Shown piece by piece: positions 1-11,218 of a stretch of DNA of 64,000 nucleotides (positions within the stretch are counted from its first letter, which is position 1; each line of letters begins with the position of its first letter). The notes under the pieces were generated by a model, which did not search any database, was not told the DNA's origin, and worked only from the letters and a program-made list of their open reading frames with translations. Made by a program: the position numbers and the translations under genes. Origin of the DNA: Flaccisagitta enflata (Eukaryota > Chaetognatha > Sagittoidea > Aphragmophora); the NCBI GenBank assembly GCA_965153355.1, contig OZ231126.1, positions 3,906,001 to 3,970,000 on the forward strand. Reading direction: 5' to 3'.

Positions 1-880
1 TCGGGCTAAGATATTGGCCAAACTTTCACTCATATTGATTGTCGGAGAATTTTGATAAAATAAAATATATATTAGGCAATCCCAAGCTCCCCAGATGTCA
101 GAAAATATTCAAAGCGTGAAGGGCGGTAAGAGATCGGTTAAAGCTGATGCAACTCGCTATAGGCAGTAAGAACAATGAGATAAAATGGCGAATATACACT
201 GTAATGTACAGTTATACAATGTCAAATTGACTTGAAACGAGAGGCTGATGCCAACGGAATAATGAATGTTTGATGATGATGGGTAAGAAGAGATGAAGAT
301 TGGCGATAAAAGCGGATGATATTCACAGATGAATAAATGAAACGTCTTGCTGTTCTGAGCCCAGGTGGAGAAAAAAAACTTATTGCTTTTGCTGAAATAA
401 CCTTGGAGATGACGCCTTTTCTTCCTTAAGTTAGATCTGAGTTCTGACTTAACTTAAAAACTGAAATCAAACGATCGGTCAAAGTTACTTTTCCATGCTG
501 AGTCTACGTCTCGGTGGGCGGCACCGGACACCTTGCGCGTCTTTCTTCCTAGCGATGAAGCACGCCCCTATGTATCATAATCTTTGAGCGGGTTTTGGTG
601 TTGCTCCCCGAGCTTAGCCCCGACGGAAACTCCTTTGCTCAACAAATGTTGGCCCCACGACTACGGCTGCTCTCAACATGAAACTGAAACTTGTCAGGTC
701 GATAAATTAATGTAGATTAACTGTGAGAAGGTATCCTTTGAAACGGCTGCGGGCTTAATGGCTCGGGTACGCGCGATAGTGTAACTATTCCCGGGCATGA
801 GGCACCAGTATAGAAACGCGACAAACAGACAAACAAACCCAAAACTGGGCAGGGCATCGGGCAATGGCAGGAATACTCAC
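1..880. other. Non-coding or unresolved left edge
   Basis: I see no supported gene here. If the minus-strand gene starting at 8693 continues leftward, this is intron or lies beyond its end. The more GC-rich part at 480-780 has no convincing splice-bounded frame. Confidence 0.4.
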
Positions 881-997
881 GTCGTCTCTGAGGATACGGC
901 TCTCTCCAAGATCTGCCACTGGGCAGGGACGTCCTCTACAACCCAAATGGCGATGAAGCGGGAAGGTCACCCACAAACAAACCTCCCCAAGCAAAAG
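881..997 (-). CDS. Possible exon 3 of the unrecognised membrane-protein gene
   Basis: On the minus strand an open stretch of 39 codons lies between an acceptor (ttacag, just above 997) and a good donor (GAC followed by gtgagt, at 880-879). It starts and ends in phase 0, which fits the phase-0 end of the exon at 5997-6119. The peptide begins LLLGEVCLWVTFPLHRH and ends ESRILRDD. No family is recognised. The overlapping open frames here give no better splice structure. The link to the upstream exons is inference from strand and phase only. Confidence 0.3.
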
Positions 998-1365
998 CTG
1001 TAATGTCCGTAGACTTATCACTTACAGAGGCAGTTTCATATCTCTCTTTGGGCCTCTTTGGGCAAAATATCTCCACTAGAGTCTGGGCTGGAAAAATGGC
1101 ACAAAAATCAGGATGATAGCATGAGGTCTTTATTGTAGCAGGGCAGCAGCAAGACCGAATATGAGAATGGACAATGTTCAAAGGTAGGGGATTGTAAGGG
1201 GGCAAATGTTGGGGAAGAGGAAGAGGACCCGTGGCGCCACCTGTAGGGACAAAAGGGAATCGATAAGAGGGCGCCAGTGTAGATCGGGCAAAAGAGCAAA
1301 AAAACATGATGGCGGATATGGGCTTTCAGTCTGTACGGGTTCAACATGCTGTCTATCTAATTACC

Positions 1366-1366
1366 G

Positions 1367-1441
<75 letters not shown>
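1366..1441. repeat. (TGTC)n/(TC)n microsatellite
   Basis: A short tgtc run passes into about 30 tc units. It is followed at 1500-1570 by a few imperfect copies of a ggatggattat-like unit. Long Ser/Leu open frames across it are products of the dinucleotide run. Confidence 0.9.
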
Positions 1442-1443
<2 letters not shown>

Positions 1444-2044
1444 CTATTGGATACATTAAATCGTTATTGGATAGCGTCGTTTTGGATGTATATGCAGCGG
1501 ATATGGGCCTGTATAGTTGGATGGATTATCGTGGATTATATGGATGGATTATATGGATGGATTATTATGAATGGATTTTGGCTATCGTGATATTAAGGAA
1601 CAGTGGTTCGACATGGCTGATGAACATTATGGAAAGAAGGTTGACGACATCGCTGTCAAAGACTGTTAATATTTTGGTGTTTTGACATTGTATTATTGAT
1701 GATTTTTATTTCTATGTTATTGAAAGTGTTGTTCTACATAGGAGTTGGCTCGCTGTTCCCAATACTTATATGTCTTTTTCTCCCTCTCTTGCAGAAAAAT
1801 GTTTAGGAGCATTGCTGCTCATCTGTGAGGGTGTTTTGGAGGATTCTAGCTAATTTAGCTCACATAGCTCAGTTGTTTTTTTTAATCTTAAATATGATAA
1901 ATGAATAAATATTTCGATACATGTTTAAACAAGCAGATACAAAAATGCATATTAGTGAGCATAACTGCTTATCTGTAAGGGTGTTTTTAAGCATTCTAGC
2001 TCACTTAGCTCATTTAAGGCAAATGTCACGGTTCCACAGCATGC

Positions 2045-3330
2045 TTGAGGGCCCGACTTTCGGCCTATCTACGTTGGCCCAAGCTTCAGATACAGCACTA
2101 TAAACGCATTAAATGGTTCAAAGACATTCATAACTACCCAGTGTACAATTTCAAACCATTTTTTGTGACCCTCCCTACCCCTAGAGGGTCCAAAAATTTG
2201 TTCAAAGAGCTCTTTTTGGGGTGTCTCCATTCTGTCTCCTGTAAGAAATAGCAAGCAAAACTAATCAAAGAATGTTGCATCTTATGATATTATGAGTTTT
2301 TATCAACTAGTATCAATCCCACTGGATACACACAAAAAATTCAACTCAATCTAAAAGTTGTCAAAAAATGGTATAAAAATCAAATTTACCCCTTCTCGAT
2401 TTTTTTACTTTTTTTTCTCTCAAGATTAAATGTTATAATATTTATTTCTTTTTTACCTCATTTATCTTAAACACTAAGCATTTTTTTTTCTTGCAATTCG
2501 ATGGACAACTACTTGAAGGACATTCCCTTCCATTTTCATCTTATTGGGTCGATCCTATGCAGAGAAATGGTTTTTTTTCTTGGAGCGTATCAATACGCGC
2601 ACACACCCAAACATGATCCTAACGCATACCTAACGCTTTAAATATGCCACTATGGTGTAAAAATGAAACAATTCACATAAAATCTGACCATACCATGTGA
2701 AAGAGCTTGAAATTTTGATTCTCTTCTAATAATTTGAAATCGTAGCTCTCAGGCATTTTGTCACAATGAAATTTTACATTTTGTTGGTCCTGAAGTGTGA
2801 ACAGAATTGATACGCTCATCGACGGATCATCGTAGTTAATTCTTTGTTTCCACACAGCGCTTCTCACACAAATGCGCGATGCTTTTGTGTCTTAATTTGG
2901 TAAAATTTCTTAAAATTAAAATTGGCATATCTCAAGAAATGTTTCGAGGTAGCCCATTGAAATTTTGCATGGTTGATACCTGGACCAAGAGGGTCCTTTG
3001 CCTAAATTCTGATGCGACGTAAAGAATGTCAGGTAATCCAACCAGACCAACCAGCCTACCAGATGAAAAAATGAAAAAATGGCATAACTTCCATAATAAT
3101 TGTCCGATCTGGTTGAAATTTTGCATGGAGCTTCCTTCAAAGACTCCTCATCACTGGCATAAAAAAGAGCTTGGGGAAATAAATTTTTCTTCCAACAGCC
3201 CGCCCAGCCAGTAATGGTACTTATAGATATTTTTTTTAAAAACTAAAAAAATTCAAAAAAATTTTAGAAACATGATCACACATATTTGTTTGAATCTTAT
3301 CAATAAGAATTTTACTGTCATATTGATTTT
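2045..3330. repeat. Dispersed repeat R1, copy 1, left part
   Basis: This segment is similar to 23795-25025. Shared landmarks are a tract around 2160-2200 and 23880-23930 (cccctatggggtcc-like), the cacacagcgcttctcacaca tract, the run on sensing 'accagaccaaccagcctacc' (3044 and 24747), and the end tactgtcatattgattt. The copy is interrupted at about 3330 and resumes at about 5312. No coding capacity is evident. Confidence 0.75.
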
Positions 3331-3457
3331 TAGTCGCGTGCACGCGACTCTACAACCCGCTCCGTCTGTCGGTCGGTCGGTCTGTCCGTCCGTCCGTCCG
3401 TCCGTCGGTCCGTAACACTTTGCTTTTTTTCGTCTTTTTGGGTCGTCTGGAGTTATT

Positions 3458-4285
3458 TTGAGTCATTTTTTTGTTGTTTTTGGGAATTATTGGTTGCTTT
3501 TAGTCATTTTTGGTTATTTTTGGTCATTTTTGGTTATTTTGGTCACTTTGGTCACTTTGGTCATTTTTGGTCATTTTTTGCCATTTTTGGTCATATCTTG
3601 CCATTTTTGGTCATTTTTTTGTCATTTTTTGTCATTTTTGGTCATTTTTGGTTATTTTGGTCATTTCTGGTCATTTTGGTCATTTTGGTCATTTTGATCA
3701 TGTGGTCATTTTTGGTCATTTTTGGTCATTTTGATCATTTTTTATCATTTTTTATCATTTTTGGTCTTTTTAGGTCATTTTGGTCATTTTGGTCATTTTT
3801 GGTCATTTTTGGTCATTTTTGGTCATTTTTGGTCATTTTTGATCATTTTTGATCATTTTTGGTCTTTTTGGTCATTTTTGGTCTTTTTGGTCATTTTGGT
3901 CATTTTTGGTCATTTTTGATCATTTTTGATCATTTTTGGTCTTTTTGGTCATTTTTGGTCATTTTTGGTCATTTATGGTCATTTATGGTCATTTATGGTC
4001 ATTTTGGTCATTTTTGGTCATTTTTTGTTATTTTTGGTCATTTTTGGTCATTTTTGGTCATTTTTGGTCATTTCTGATCATTTTTGATCATTTTTGGTCT
4101 TTTTGGTCATTTTTGGTCCTTATTGGTCATTTTTGGTCATTTTTGGTCATTTTTGGTCATTTTGGTCATTTTTGGTCATTTTTGGTCATTTTTGGTCATT
4201 TTTGGTCATTTTTGGTCATTTTTGGTCATTTTTGGTCATTTTTGGTCATTTGTGGTCATTTTTGGTCATTTGTGGTCATTTTTTG
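3458..4285. repeat. Tandem array, 10-11 bp unit ggtcattttt
   Basis: About 80 imperfect copies of ggtcattttt(g) are present, with variants such as gatcatttttt and ggtctttttg. The Phe/His/Trp-rich open frames in all three frames are translations of the repeat and are not genes. Confidence 0.9.
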
Positions 4286-5215
4286 TTAAAGTCTGCTGGT
4301 TAAAGTCTGCTGGTTAAAGTCTGCTGGGTAAAATCTGATGGTTAAAGTCTGCTGGTTTAAATCTGCTGGTTTAAATCTGCTGGTTTAAGTCTGCTAGTTT
4401 AAATCTAATGGGTTAAGTCTGCTGGTTAAAGTCTGCTGGTTTAAACCTGCTGGTTCAAGTCTGGTGGTTTAAGTCTGCTGGTTTAAATCTAATGGTTTGA
4501 GTCTGCTGGTCTAATGGTTCAAGTCTGCTGGTTTATGTCTGCTTGTTAAAATGATATTAAAGAGAAGTCTGGTTTAAGTCTGGTTTAAGTCTGGTTTAAG
4601 TCTGGTTTAAGTCTGGTTTAAGGCTGGTTTAAGTCTGGTTTATGTCTGGTTTAAGTCTGGTTTAAGACTGGTTCATGTCTGATTTATGCCTGGTTTAGGT
4701 CTGGGTTAGGTCTGGTTTAGGTCTGGTGTATGTCTGGTTTATGTTTGATTTAGGTCTGATTTAGGTCTGGTTTTGGTCTGGTTTTGGTCTGGTTTTGGTT
4801 TAATTCTGGTTTGAGTCTGGTTTGAGTCTGGTTTGAGTCTGGTTTGAGTCTGGTTTGAGTCTGGTTTGAGTCTGGTTTGAGTCTGGTTTGATTCTGGTTT
4901 TAGCCTGGTTTGAGCCTGGTTTGAGCCTGGTTTAAGTCTGGTTTAAGTCTGGTTTGAGTCTGATTTGAGTCTGGTTTGAGTCTGGTTTGAGTCTGGTTTG
5001 AGTCTGGTTTGAGTCTGGTTTGAGTCTGGTTTGAGTCTGGATTGAGTCTGGTTTGAGTCTGGCTTAAATCTGGTTTATGTCTGGTTTATGTCTGGTTTAT
5101 GTCTGATTTAGGTCTGGTTTCGGTCTGGTTTAATTCTTGTTTGAGTCTGGTTTGAGTCTGGTATGAGTCTGGTTTGAGTCTGGTTTGAGTCTGGTTTGGG
5201 TCTGTTTTGGGTTGC
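4286..5215. repeat. Two tandem arrays, units ctgctggttaaagt and gtctggtttaa
   Basis: From about 4286 to 4545 the unit is a roughly 13-bp ctgctggtttaaat-type repeat. From about 4565 to 5215 it is an 11-12 bp gtctggtttaa/gtctggtttgag repeat. Higher-order variation (blocks of -aag, -atg, -gag) suggests stepwise local expansion. Confidence 0.9.
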
Positions 5216-5311
5216 GTTCAAGTCTGATTTTCGATAAAAAGATACAATAAGGAGTCAGGTCAGTTCAGTTGTTTTTGTCCTGCACGCGACTTATAGGTGT
5301 TGGCCTTGTTT

Positions 5312-5530
5312 ATTTGTGTTTAGCTAAATTTTCTAGTAGTAAAATTGCCAACAATATCTATTTAAGCCTAATTTGCATGAAAAATGAGCGTACTTAAGAA
5401 AATCCAAGTATGAATCCATATGTAATAATAGCTGAGCTTCATGATGATGTATGATTTTCTTCAATTTTCCAACATGTAAAATTGACGAATTTCACCCGTC
5501 CATGGTTAGCTTAGCATGACACCAGCCTTA
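5312..5530. repeat. Dispersed repeat R1, copy 1, right part
   Basis: This matches 25040-25285 in the uninterrupted copy, including tagctaaattttctagta, aacaatatctatttaagcct and the cccgtccatggt/cccgtccacggt region. With 2045-3330 it forms one repeat split by the 2 kb insertion. Confidence 0.7.
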
Positions 5531-5996
5531 ACTGTTTTTTTTTTCTGATTTATAATGGGATAAATAAAGGTTTTGATATGAGCATGTAAATACAAGAAAG
5601 CATGTCAGTGAGCATAGCTGGTTATCTGGTTGAATGATTTTAAGCATTTTAGCTCATCTAACTCATTTGGCTCAGTCCTATTTTTTTCTGATTTCCAGTG
5701 CAATCAATATATATAATCGCTCTTGATTTGATCTGACAAAAAATAAAAAAAATTGCAGTGATTAAGAACAAAAGCTTGGTGAAAAGTGACCAATGCTTAC
5801 GACTTTTATCCTCACGGCGACAGCCGCCATTACTGGTATAATGTTATTGTGCACACTTTGGCTATATGTCCGAGTGGCAGTTCCAAAGTTAGTTGGTACC
5901 GACACCCCCCCCAATTTTCATCCCCTTACGCAATCATTCGTTTGTTCATCTATTCATTCATATATTTCATCATTTCAGAGCGTTGCTGCAACATAC

Positions 5997-6119
5997 CTTA
6001 GCACGTTCTAAGATGTATTTTGACCCTCCATAGAGTAAAAAGAAGATGAGAAAAAATATAGTAGCGCAGAGACCGAACCACATCAATAACGCGATGATTT
6101 TTCCGATCAAAACATTCGT
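5997..6119 (-). CDS. Exon 2 of unrecognised membrane-protein gene (transmembrane segment)
   Basis: The 41 codons in phase 0 are bounded by an acceptor (ttttcgtcag, above 6119) and a donor (GCTAAG followed by gtatgt). The peptide begins TNVLIGKIIALLMWFGL and continues as one hydrophobic span of about 25 residues, ending YGGSKYILERAK. Preceded by the basic exon-1 peptide, this would be a single-pass type II membrane segment or the first helix of a multipass protein. A partial, diverged copy of this exon lies at about 11219-11285. No family is recognised; the helix superficially resembles the first segment of some transporters, but that is not evidence enough. Confidence 0.5.
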
Positions 6120-6639
6120 CTGACGAAAAGAAAATTACAGCCATTTGCTTGAGTGTTCATTCGAATACCAGTGATCATGTCGCATAAGCATTAAGTCGCA
6201 TAAAGTCCTCCAAATAATGGGATTGGGTGACGCCAATGCCCTATAATGGCCGTTCATAGGTCCTATCTACAAAGTGACCAAGACTATGAAAATGCAAGGC
6301 TTTGCTAAACGTAAGACGCACTCGATGGACTAAATAATGATAATTTATGAAAATGCCTTTCTTCTAAATATCTTTAGAACTAGTGGCGCTCGCCATATTG
6401 TGTTCCACGAAAACTTGAATGGGCATGAAAAAGAAAGGCAATAATTCATAAAACACTCCTAATATTTCTTTTAATTTTTCTTTTTGTACATTCCTGGTTA
6501 TTGCGATCTAAACTTTTTATCGAGACAATGGACCTCATTAAATCTGTTTTTGTCTAGTGGTTGCTACGTGTTACAGAGAGAAAAAAAATCATGACCGGTT
6601 TCATGTTCTCCATGTAAAGACGATTCGAATGATATGCTG

Positions 6640-7169
6640 CACTATACACGCTGTATTTTGTCTAAGAACACTGTTTATAAGAACATCAGCCTCAGATATG
6701 GTGAAAAAATAAGAACATCCTAAGAACATGCCTAGGCTCAGGTTTTCGCACAAAGACATTCGAAAGTACGCTTTTACATAATTTTTTTGAAGAAACAATG
6801 AAAAAACGTTGTTGGAAAAAAGTTGAATTACGTAATTCGACTTTTTGAAACGTAAGGGAGAAATAAAGTTTTCTATTTTTGGTTTGGGGCAATTTTAGAA
6901 AGTTAGGTATTTTTTTGGCTGGGAGTATACATTTTTTGATATTCATAGCTAAGAAAGAGCTGATTTTTCTCTTTCAAATGGCGCCAACCAGAAGTCTCTA
7001 CCATCATTAGTTTTGGCATTATGAATTTTTGAATCTTTTTTTTTTTCACATTTTTGCAAAGATCAATATTTTTCATTGATCTTATTTTTCGGACCTATGT
7101 AACAAGAGAGAATAGTCAAGAGGTTAAGCAAATTGACAACAATTATGACGCTGGCTTGCGCATTTTACT

Positions 7170-7206
<37 letters not shown>

Positions 7207-7745
7207 CAGAGAGAGAGAGAGAGAGAGAAAGAGAAAAACAGAGACACACACAAACAAACAAACAAACAAACGCACACACAAAGATAAAGGAAGACTGAGA
7301 GGCATAGAGGCATAGAGACAGAGAGAAACAGAGGTTGAATAACAAAAACAGAAAAACAATTGACCAGACATCATGAAATGCACATACAGAGGAACATGCA
7401 GTGAAAAAAAAGAGTCTCCCACTTATGACTTTTTTCCGGTCGTCGATTAGCCGCCTTTATTGGTACAGAATCCTCTGACCTAAACAATTCAATCAATTAC
7501 TTTTATCATTTACATTTTTTTTAATTTCCTGACTTAACATAAACAAAAATTATAAGACTGAGAATGAAATATATTCATTTCATTGAATATGACTAGTTTG
7601 CAATTATGATAAAGAACTTCCATGCTACAAAAATAAGAACGGGTTAAGAACATTTGAGGCTGAAAATTGGCAAAAAATAAGAACGCTGAGCCTCACTTCA
7701 AAAAACTGTTCTTATAAAAAATACGGCGTGTATACTTACTATAAG
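6640..7745. mobile_element. 1.1 kb element with long terminal inverted repeats
   Basis: The left end (6640-6740: tatacacgctgtatttt, ataagaacatcagcctcag) is the inverse of the right end (7640-7745: gaggctgaaaattgg, cttataaaaaatacggcgtgtata). The terminal repeats are about 90 bp and imperfect. The interior is occupied by the (GA)n-bearing repeat at 6940-7465. No transposase frame is visible, so it is non-autonomous. Confidence 0.55.
6940..7465. repeat. Dispersed repeat R2, copy with (GA)n
   Basis: It begins catagctaagaaagagctg and ends with a conserved core, cttttttccggtcgtcgatt through ccgcctttattggta (7430-7463). Related copies are at 15689-16450 (inverted) and 32860-33530. Each copy has a CT/GA microsatellite between the two landmarks, here 7177-7240 on the GA strand. 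Confidence 0.65.
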
Positions 7746-8537
7746 TCTTCTACAGTATGATTTTTTTTGGAATGCAACATTAGAAACCTATATATCTCCG
7801 CGCCTAAGCATCGTAGCAAGATGCAGATTGCACCATTGGATAGAGCTTGAAAAACTATTTTTTCTATGATTTTTCCGACATCATGATGCATCATGACATA
7901 TGTCTACCACAATGCCAGTAAAAAAAATGACATCTCTAACATCAAGAAATTGGCTGTCAGATTCTCCTTCCAAAAAGAATGAGAAGATTGTTTTTCAAAT
8001 GATTAGCAATCAAGGGGTTTCTGAGTGATTTTCTGGACAGACTTTGGAAAATATTTGTGTCATGATACCGTTGGCCTCATGATCACCAATTATTTGGTCA
8101 ACTGATCTTCCTCATCTTTTTAAGAAGGAGAATCAGACAGCAAACGGCGTTAGATCACAAATTTTACATATTTTATCCTATAAAGTTATAAATCATAACG
8201 GCATATCAAGAACCGTTTCTGTTTGCTTGTAATAAATAAAATTTCAATATTTTAGCATACGTCATACATGTAGTTCAAACATCGCTGTTTCACGCTGGTA
8301 GTTAGCCTCCGCCGCCTCCCCATGACCTACATTGATTTATAATGATTGAAATCAGAATTTTTAGTCTCATATATGACATAGATCATTCATTTCGTGTTCT
8401 TTACATGAGAATAACGTTAAAAATGAGCGATTTATGACAAAAATTTAATTTGCCTCAGTCGCGTTCACTTTCGCTCGCTAACAGAGGATCCCTTATTGCG
8501 GGATTTAACTTCATTGACTATCAATCCCTCCACCTAC

Positions 8538-8693
8538 CCTGCAACAGTCCAATCGGTCTTTCTTCTCGACGACGACTGACTCGGAGGGTGGAGTCGGAGA
8601 TTTGTCCTTGAGTCCGTACTTTTTGAGCCTCCTCAATGATCGAGACTCGGAATTGCCGGACAAAGAGTCCACCGACGACTGGGAAGCAGACAT
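8538..8693 (-). CDS. Exon 1 (start codon) of unrecognised membrane-protein gene
   Basis: On the minus strand an ATG at 8693-8691 opens 52 codons that end at a donor (TGCAGG followed by gtaggt) in phase 0. The peptide is Ser-rich then basic (MSASQSSVDSLSGNSESRSL, RRLKKYGLKDK), has an acidic/basic stretch ESVVVEKKDR, and ends in a CysCys pair just before the membrane helix encoded by exon 2. Joined with the exons at 5997-6119 and perhaps 881-997, the gene would start here and run leftward off the window. The positive N-terminus before the helix predicts a cytosolic N-terminus. The CysCys pair is a plausible lipidation site (inference). A broken copy of the start region lies at about 11300-11400. 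Confidence 0.5.
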
Positions 8694-8867
8694 CCTCGTA
8701 ATTTAGATTTTAGATTGTCAATCAAATCACTTATTGTAGAAATCAACTGGAAAAGGACAACTAAAAAGAGAAGAAATCAAAAAAAGAGCTATCGCAGAAG
8801 TCATGATGAGGGTCTCTATAAAGAATTCGGTTATAGCGCACTAAAAAATCGCTTGGAGAGCCATCTC

Positions 8868-8925
8868 ACGCTGAAAAATCAGCGCTCGTGGAAGCTTGGA
8901 TATCTAATTTGTAACCTTGCAAAAC
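8868..8925 (-). pseudogene. Truncated copy of the V-ATPase subunit a last exon
   Basis: The minus strand reads AGGTTACAAATT, then GATATCCAAG, then GAGCGCTGATTT and TCAGC. This reproduces the beginning and the stop-codon end of the real last exon (12633-12712) with the middle missing and a few bases inserted. It lies 3.7 kb away, upstream of the neighbouring gene, and cannot encode the normal C-terminus. Confidence 0.55.
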
Positions 8926-8929
8926 AAGT

Positions 8930-9075
8930 GACGCGGGTTCACAATGTCGTTGGGGAAGGATGGGCAGGGGCGGCCAACCCCCATCCACATCCCACCCGAG
9001 ACACCCTCACACACAGATACACAACTAGTCATCCAAGGATCGCGCATGGTCAGTGGTACCCGTTGCCCTGCTCGG
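8930..9075. repeat. Dispersed repeat R3 fragment and left arm of palindrome
   Basis: The tract gtgacgcgggttcacaatgt followed by gatgggcaggggc is the start of a repeat seen more completely at 41911-42095, 44972-45198 and 52241-52443. The segment 9025-9075 is also the inverse of about 10870-10925. Confidence 0.6.
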
Positions 9076-9092
9076 AGTGATCAAATGAAGTA

Positions 9093-9580
9093 CAGTAGAT
9101 CTCGTCAAGACTTGAGATAACGGGGGCAAGCATTGTGGAAAAATAATTTAAGGCAGGGGAGAGATATTTGGATCATTGACTAATTAAAGGATGCTTAATT
9201 CCCCATGATAACCGGTTGCCATGAAAACATTTCCATGTATTCTTGCTAAAATATTAATATTTTGAGAGATTTTTTTTAAAGAACATTGCTTAAAATCAAA
9301 TTTGCTATAACTTTTCTACAGTATGTTCTGAGAGACATTCTTACAGAACATACTGTGGGAAAGTTGTAGTAAATTTGATTTTAAAATATGTTCTTTCCAA
9401 AAATTTCTCAGAATATTAGTATTTTTGCGAGAATACATGGAAATGCGTTTCAATAACAACCAATTTTCATGGGCAATAAAACATCTCTATATTAGTCTAT
9501 TTCAAATATCATTCCCGTGGCTACATTTATTTTCTTACAATGCTTGCCCCCGTTATCTCAAGTCTAGACGAGATCTACTG
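9093..9580. mobile_element. Mariner-like MITE, fully palindromic, TA target site
   Basis: Terminal inverted repeats start CAGTAGATCTCGTC and extend for more than 45 bp (with gataacgggggcaagcattg), flanked by TA on both sides. The two halves continue to pair nearly to the centre near 9335, so the 488-bp element can fold into one long hairpin. CAGT ends with TA duplication are typical of Tc1/mariner-derived MITEs. No protein is encoded. Confidence 0.75.
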
Positions 9581-9955
9581 TAGTGGAGTGAGAGCAGGGC
9601 AGCGGCCCAAAAGAAACGATGTCCTGTAGGACACCAAGGTGAACTTCTAAACATCCTGAGGGGGAATGTATCAGACCTAAAATGAGTGATTGAGGTTATT
9701 GAAGGCGTATTTGAGGTCCAAAGGGTAGATTTTAAGATCTAAGGTTAATCTCTACTCTTACAGCCTTAGTTTGGCTCTTCAAACCTCAAATCTGCACTCC
9801 AGACCTCAAATATGCCCTGCAGGCCTCGAATCTGCCCTGGACATCTGGAAATTCACCCCTGTGTCCTACAGAACATCAACCCTCTAGAGTCACTGCCCTG
9901 CTCTCACTTGATCACTCCCAGCACACTACCAGCCAAAACACGGAATGAGTTGAGG

Positions 9956-10270
9956 CAGGGGTGTATATAGTTGCACGACCTTTGATTTCTTTCCCCCCCC
10001 CTGGTCCTTTGATTTTCTTCCCCGCGGGGTCGAAATACAGTTGATTTTCTTCCCCATATACCCCCTGTATAGTTATATTTTGGTTTGAATAGTATAAAAT
10101 AATGTTGTAGTAACTAAATATTACATTTTAGTACTGTCAAAAGTGTAAAATCTTCTATGTTTTTCATTTTTTCATTTTTCCACCCTTTGATTTCCTTCCC
10201 CATTTCCAAATCCTTTGATTTTATTCCCCCCCCTGCCGGGGGGGGGAATATGCAAGAATATACAGGCCTG
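9956..10270. mobile_element. hAT-type MITE, copy 1
   Basis: This is a 315-bp element starting caggggtgtatatagttgc and ending gaatatacaggcctg, with an exact 8-bp target duplication agttgagg on both sides (9948-9955 and 10271-10278). The interior is AT-rich between poly-C/poly-G blocks. Eight-bp duplications and CAGGG ends fit the hAT superfamily. Other copies are at 31700-32014 and 59522-59827. Confidence 0.85.
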
Positions 10271-11218
10271 AGTTGAGGTAGAATGATCGTCTATCACTTC
10301 GATAGTTTTTGGGTTATTGTAGTGTGTACAATATAAATCTAATGGAAACTAAATCACTTTTGGGGCGGTTTTTGAAATATATGCAAAAATGGTGTAAATT
10401 TAGTACATTTTTCATCATAACTCTTTGTGGTGATGTTTTCTGGTATTTTTGACTGCAGATTCGGATTCAGCGAGTGCTTTGCGGTTTGTTTGATATGTCA
10501 CACTATATAGTTTTGAAAAAGAAATGAAAAGTTAATTTTTTCATCATATTGCTATAAAATACATTTATTTTTAATGATTTTTTTAAAAAATAAGCTTTTA
10601 CTTCTTTTTCAAAATTATATAGTGTGACATATCAAATGAACCGCAAGCCACCCACTGAGTCTAAATCTACGATCAAAAATACTAAAAAGAATCATCACAA
10701 TGAGTTATGATGAAAAATGAACTAAATTTGTACTATTTTTGTATATATTTCAAAAAGCGCCCCAAAAATGATTTAGTTCTTTTCAGATTTGTATTATACA
10801 CACCACAAGGACTCAAAACCTATCAGAGTTATAGACGATCATTTCAAGTCAACTCATTCCGTGTTCTGGCGGACTGTGAGCAGGGCATTGGGTATCGCTG
10901 ACCATGTGCAATCCTTGGATGACTAATTGTAAGGGGGGAGGGGTGCGGCCTTTGTCAGAGTATCTTGTCAGGTAATGAAATTCAGGGGTGCAGCTTTCTC
11001 CTGTTTCTGGTAGTCAGACATGTTTGAATTTGGTGAAGATGCAAAAAAAAGGCACTGACCCCAAAAGGCTAATATTCCAAATGCACGGGGGGGGGGGGGC
11101 GCGCAAGAATTGAGGCCTAAGCCTTAGGCTAGGGCTTTCTTGTGTTCAGAAAAGATTAATAGAAAACCTTAGGGAGCTATGAGGCGTATGAGGACACAAG
11201 ATAAATAGAGAGAGAGCG

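Larger units (their letters stand above)
3330..5311. mobile_element. Insertion carrying three minisatellite arrays
   Basis: The related copy of the surrounding repeat at 23795-25290 runs straight through this point, so about 2 kb is extra here. The left end has a perfect 16-bp palindrome GTCGCGTGCACGCGAC (3333-3348) followed by gtcggtcggtc/gtccgtcc runs. The right end has a half copy, tgcacgcgacttatagg (5281-5297). The interior is tandem arrays. Terminal palindromes plus internal tandem repeats recall Helentron-type non-autonomous elements; that assignment is inference. Confidence 0.55.
9025..10935. repeat. Large interrupted palindrome with nested insertions
   Basis: The tract tcatccaaggatcgcgcatg at about 9029 is matched in inverse by 10895-10925, and the cactaccagccaaaacacgg region near 9925 by 10850-10870. 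The arms 10285-10520 and 10570-10850 mirror each other (for example atgatcgtctat against atagacgatcat). The left arm is split by a mariner-like MITE, a sub-palindrome at 9590-9910 and an hAT MITE. This looks like an old foldback transposon used as a landing site by younger ones. Confidence 0.6.

Noticed and set aside
3458-4317. Phe/His/Trp-rich frames
   Set aside because: They are translations of the ggtcattttt array; all plus-strand frames are open.
5786-6011. Plus-strand frame that looks like a signal or membrane peptide (TATAAITGIMLLCTLWLYV)
   Set aside because: Its first part is a copy of the R2 repeat core also seen at 7430 and 33490, and its end overlaps the better-supported minus-strand exon at 5997.
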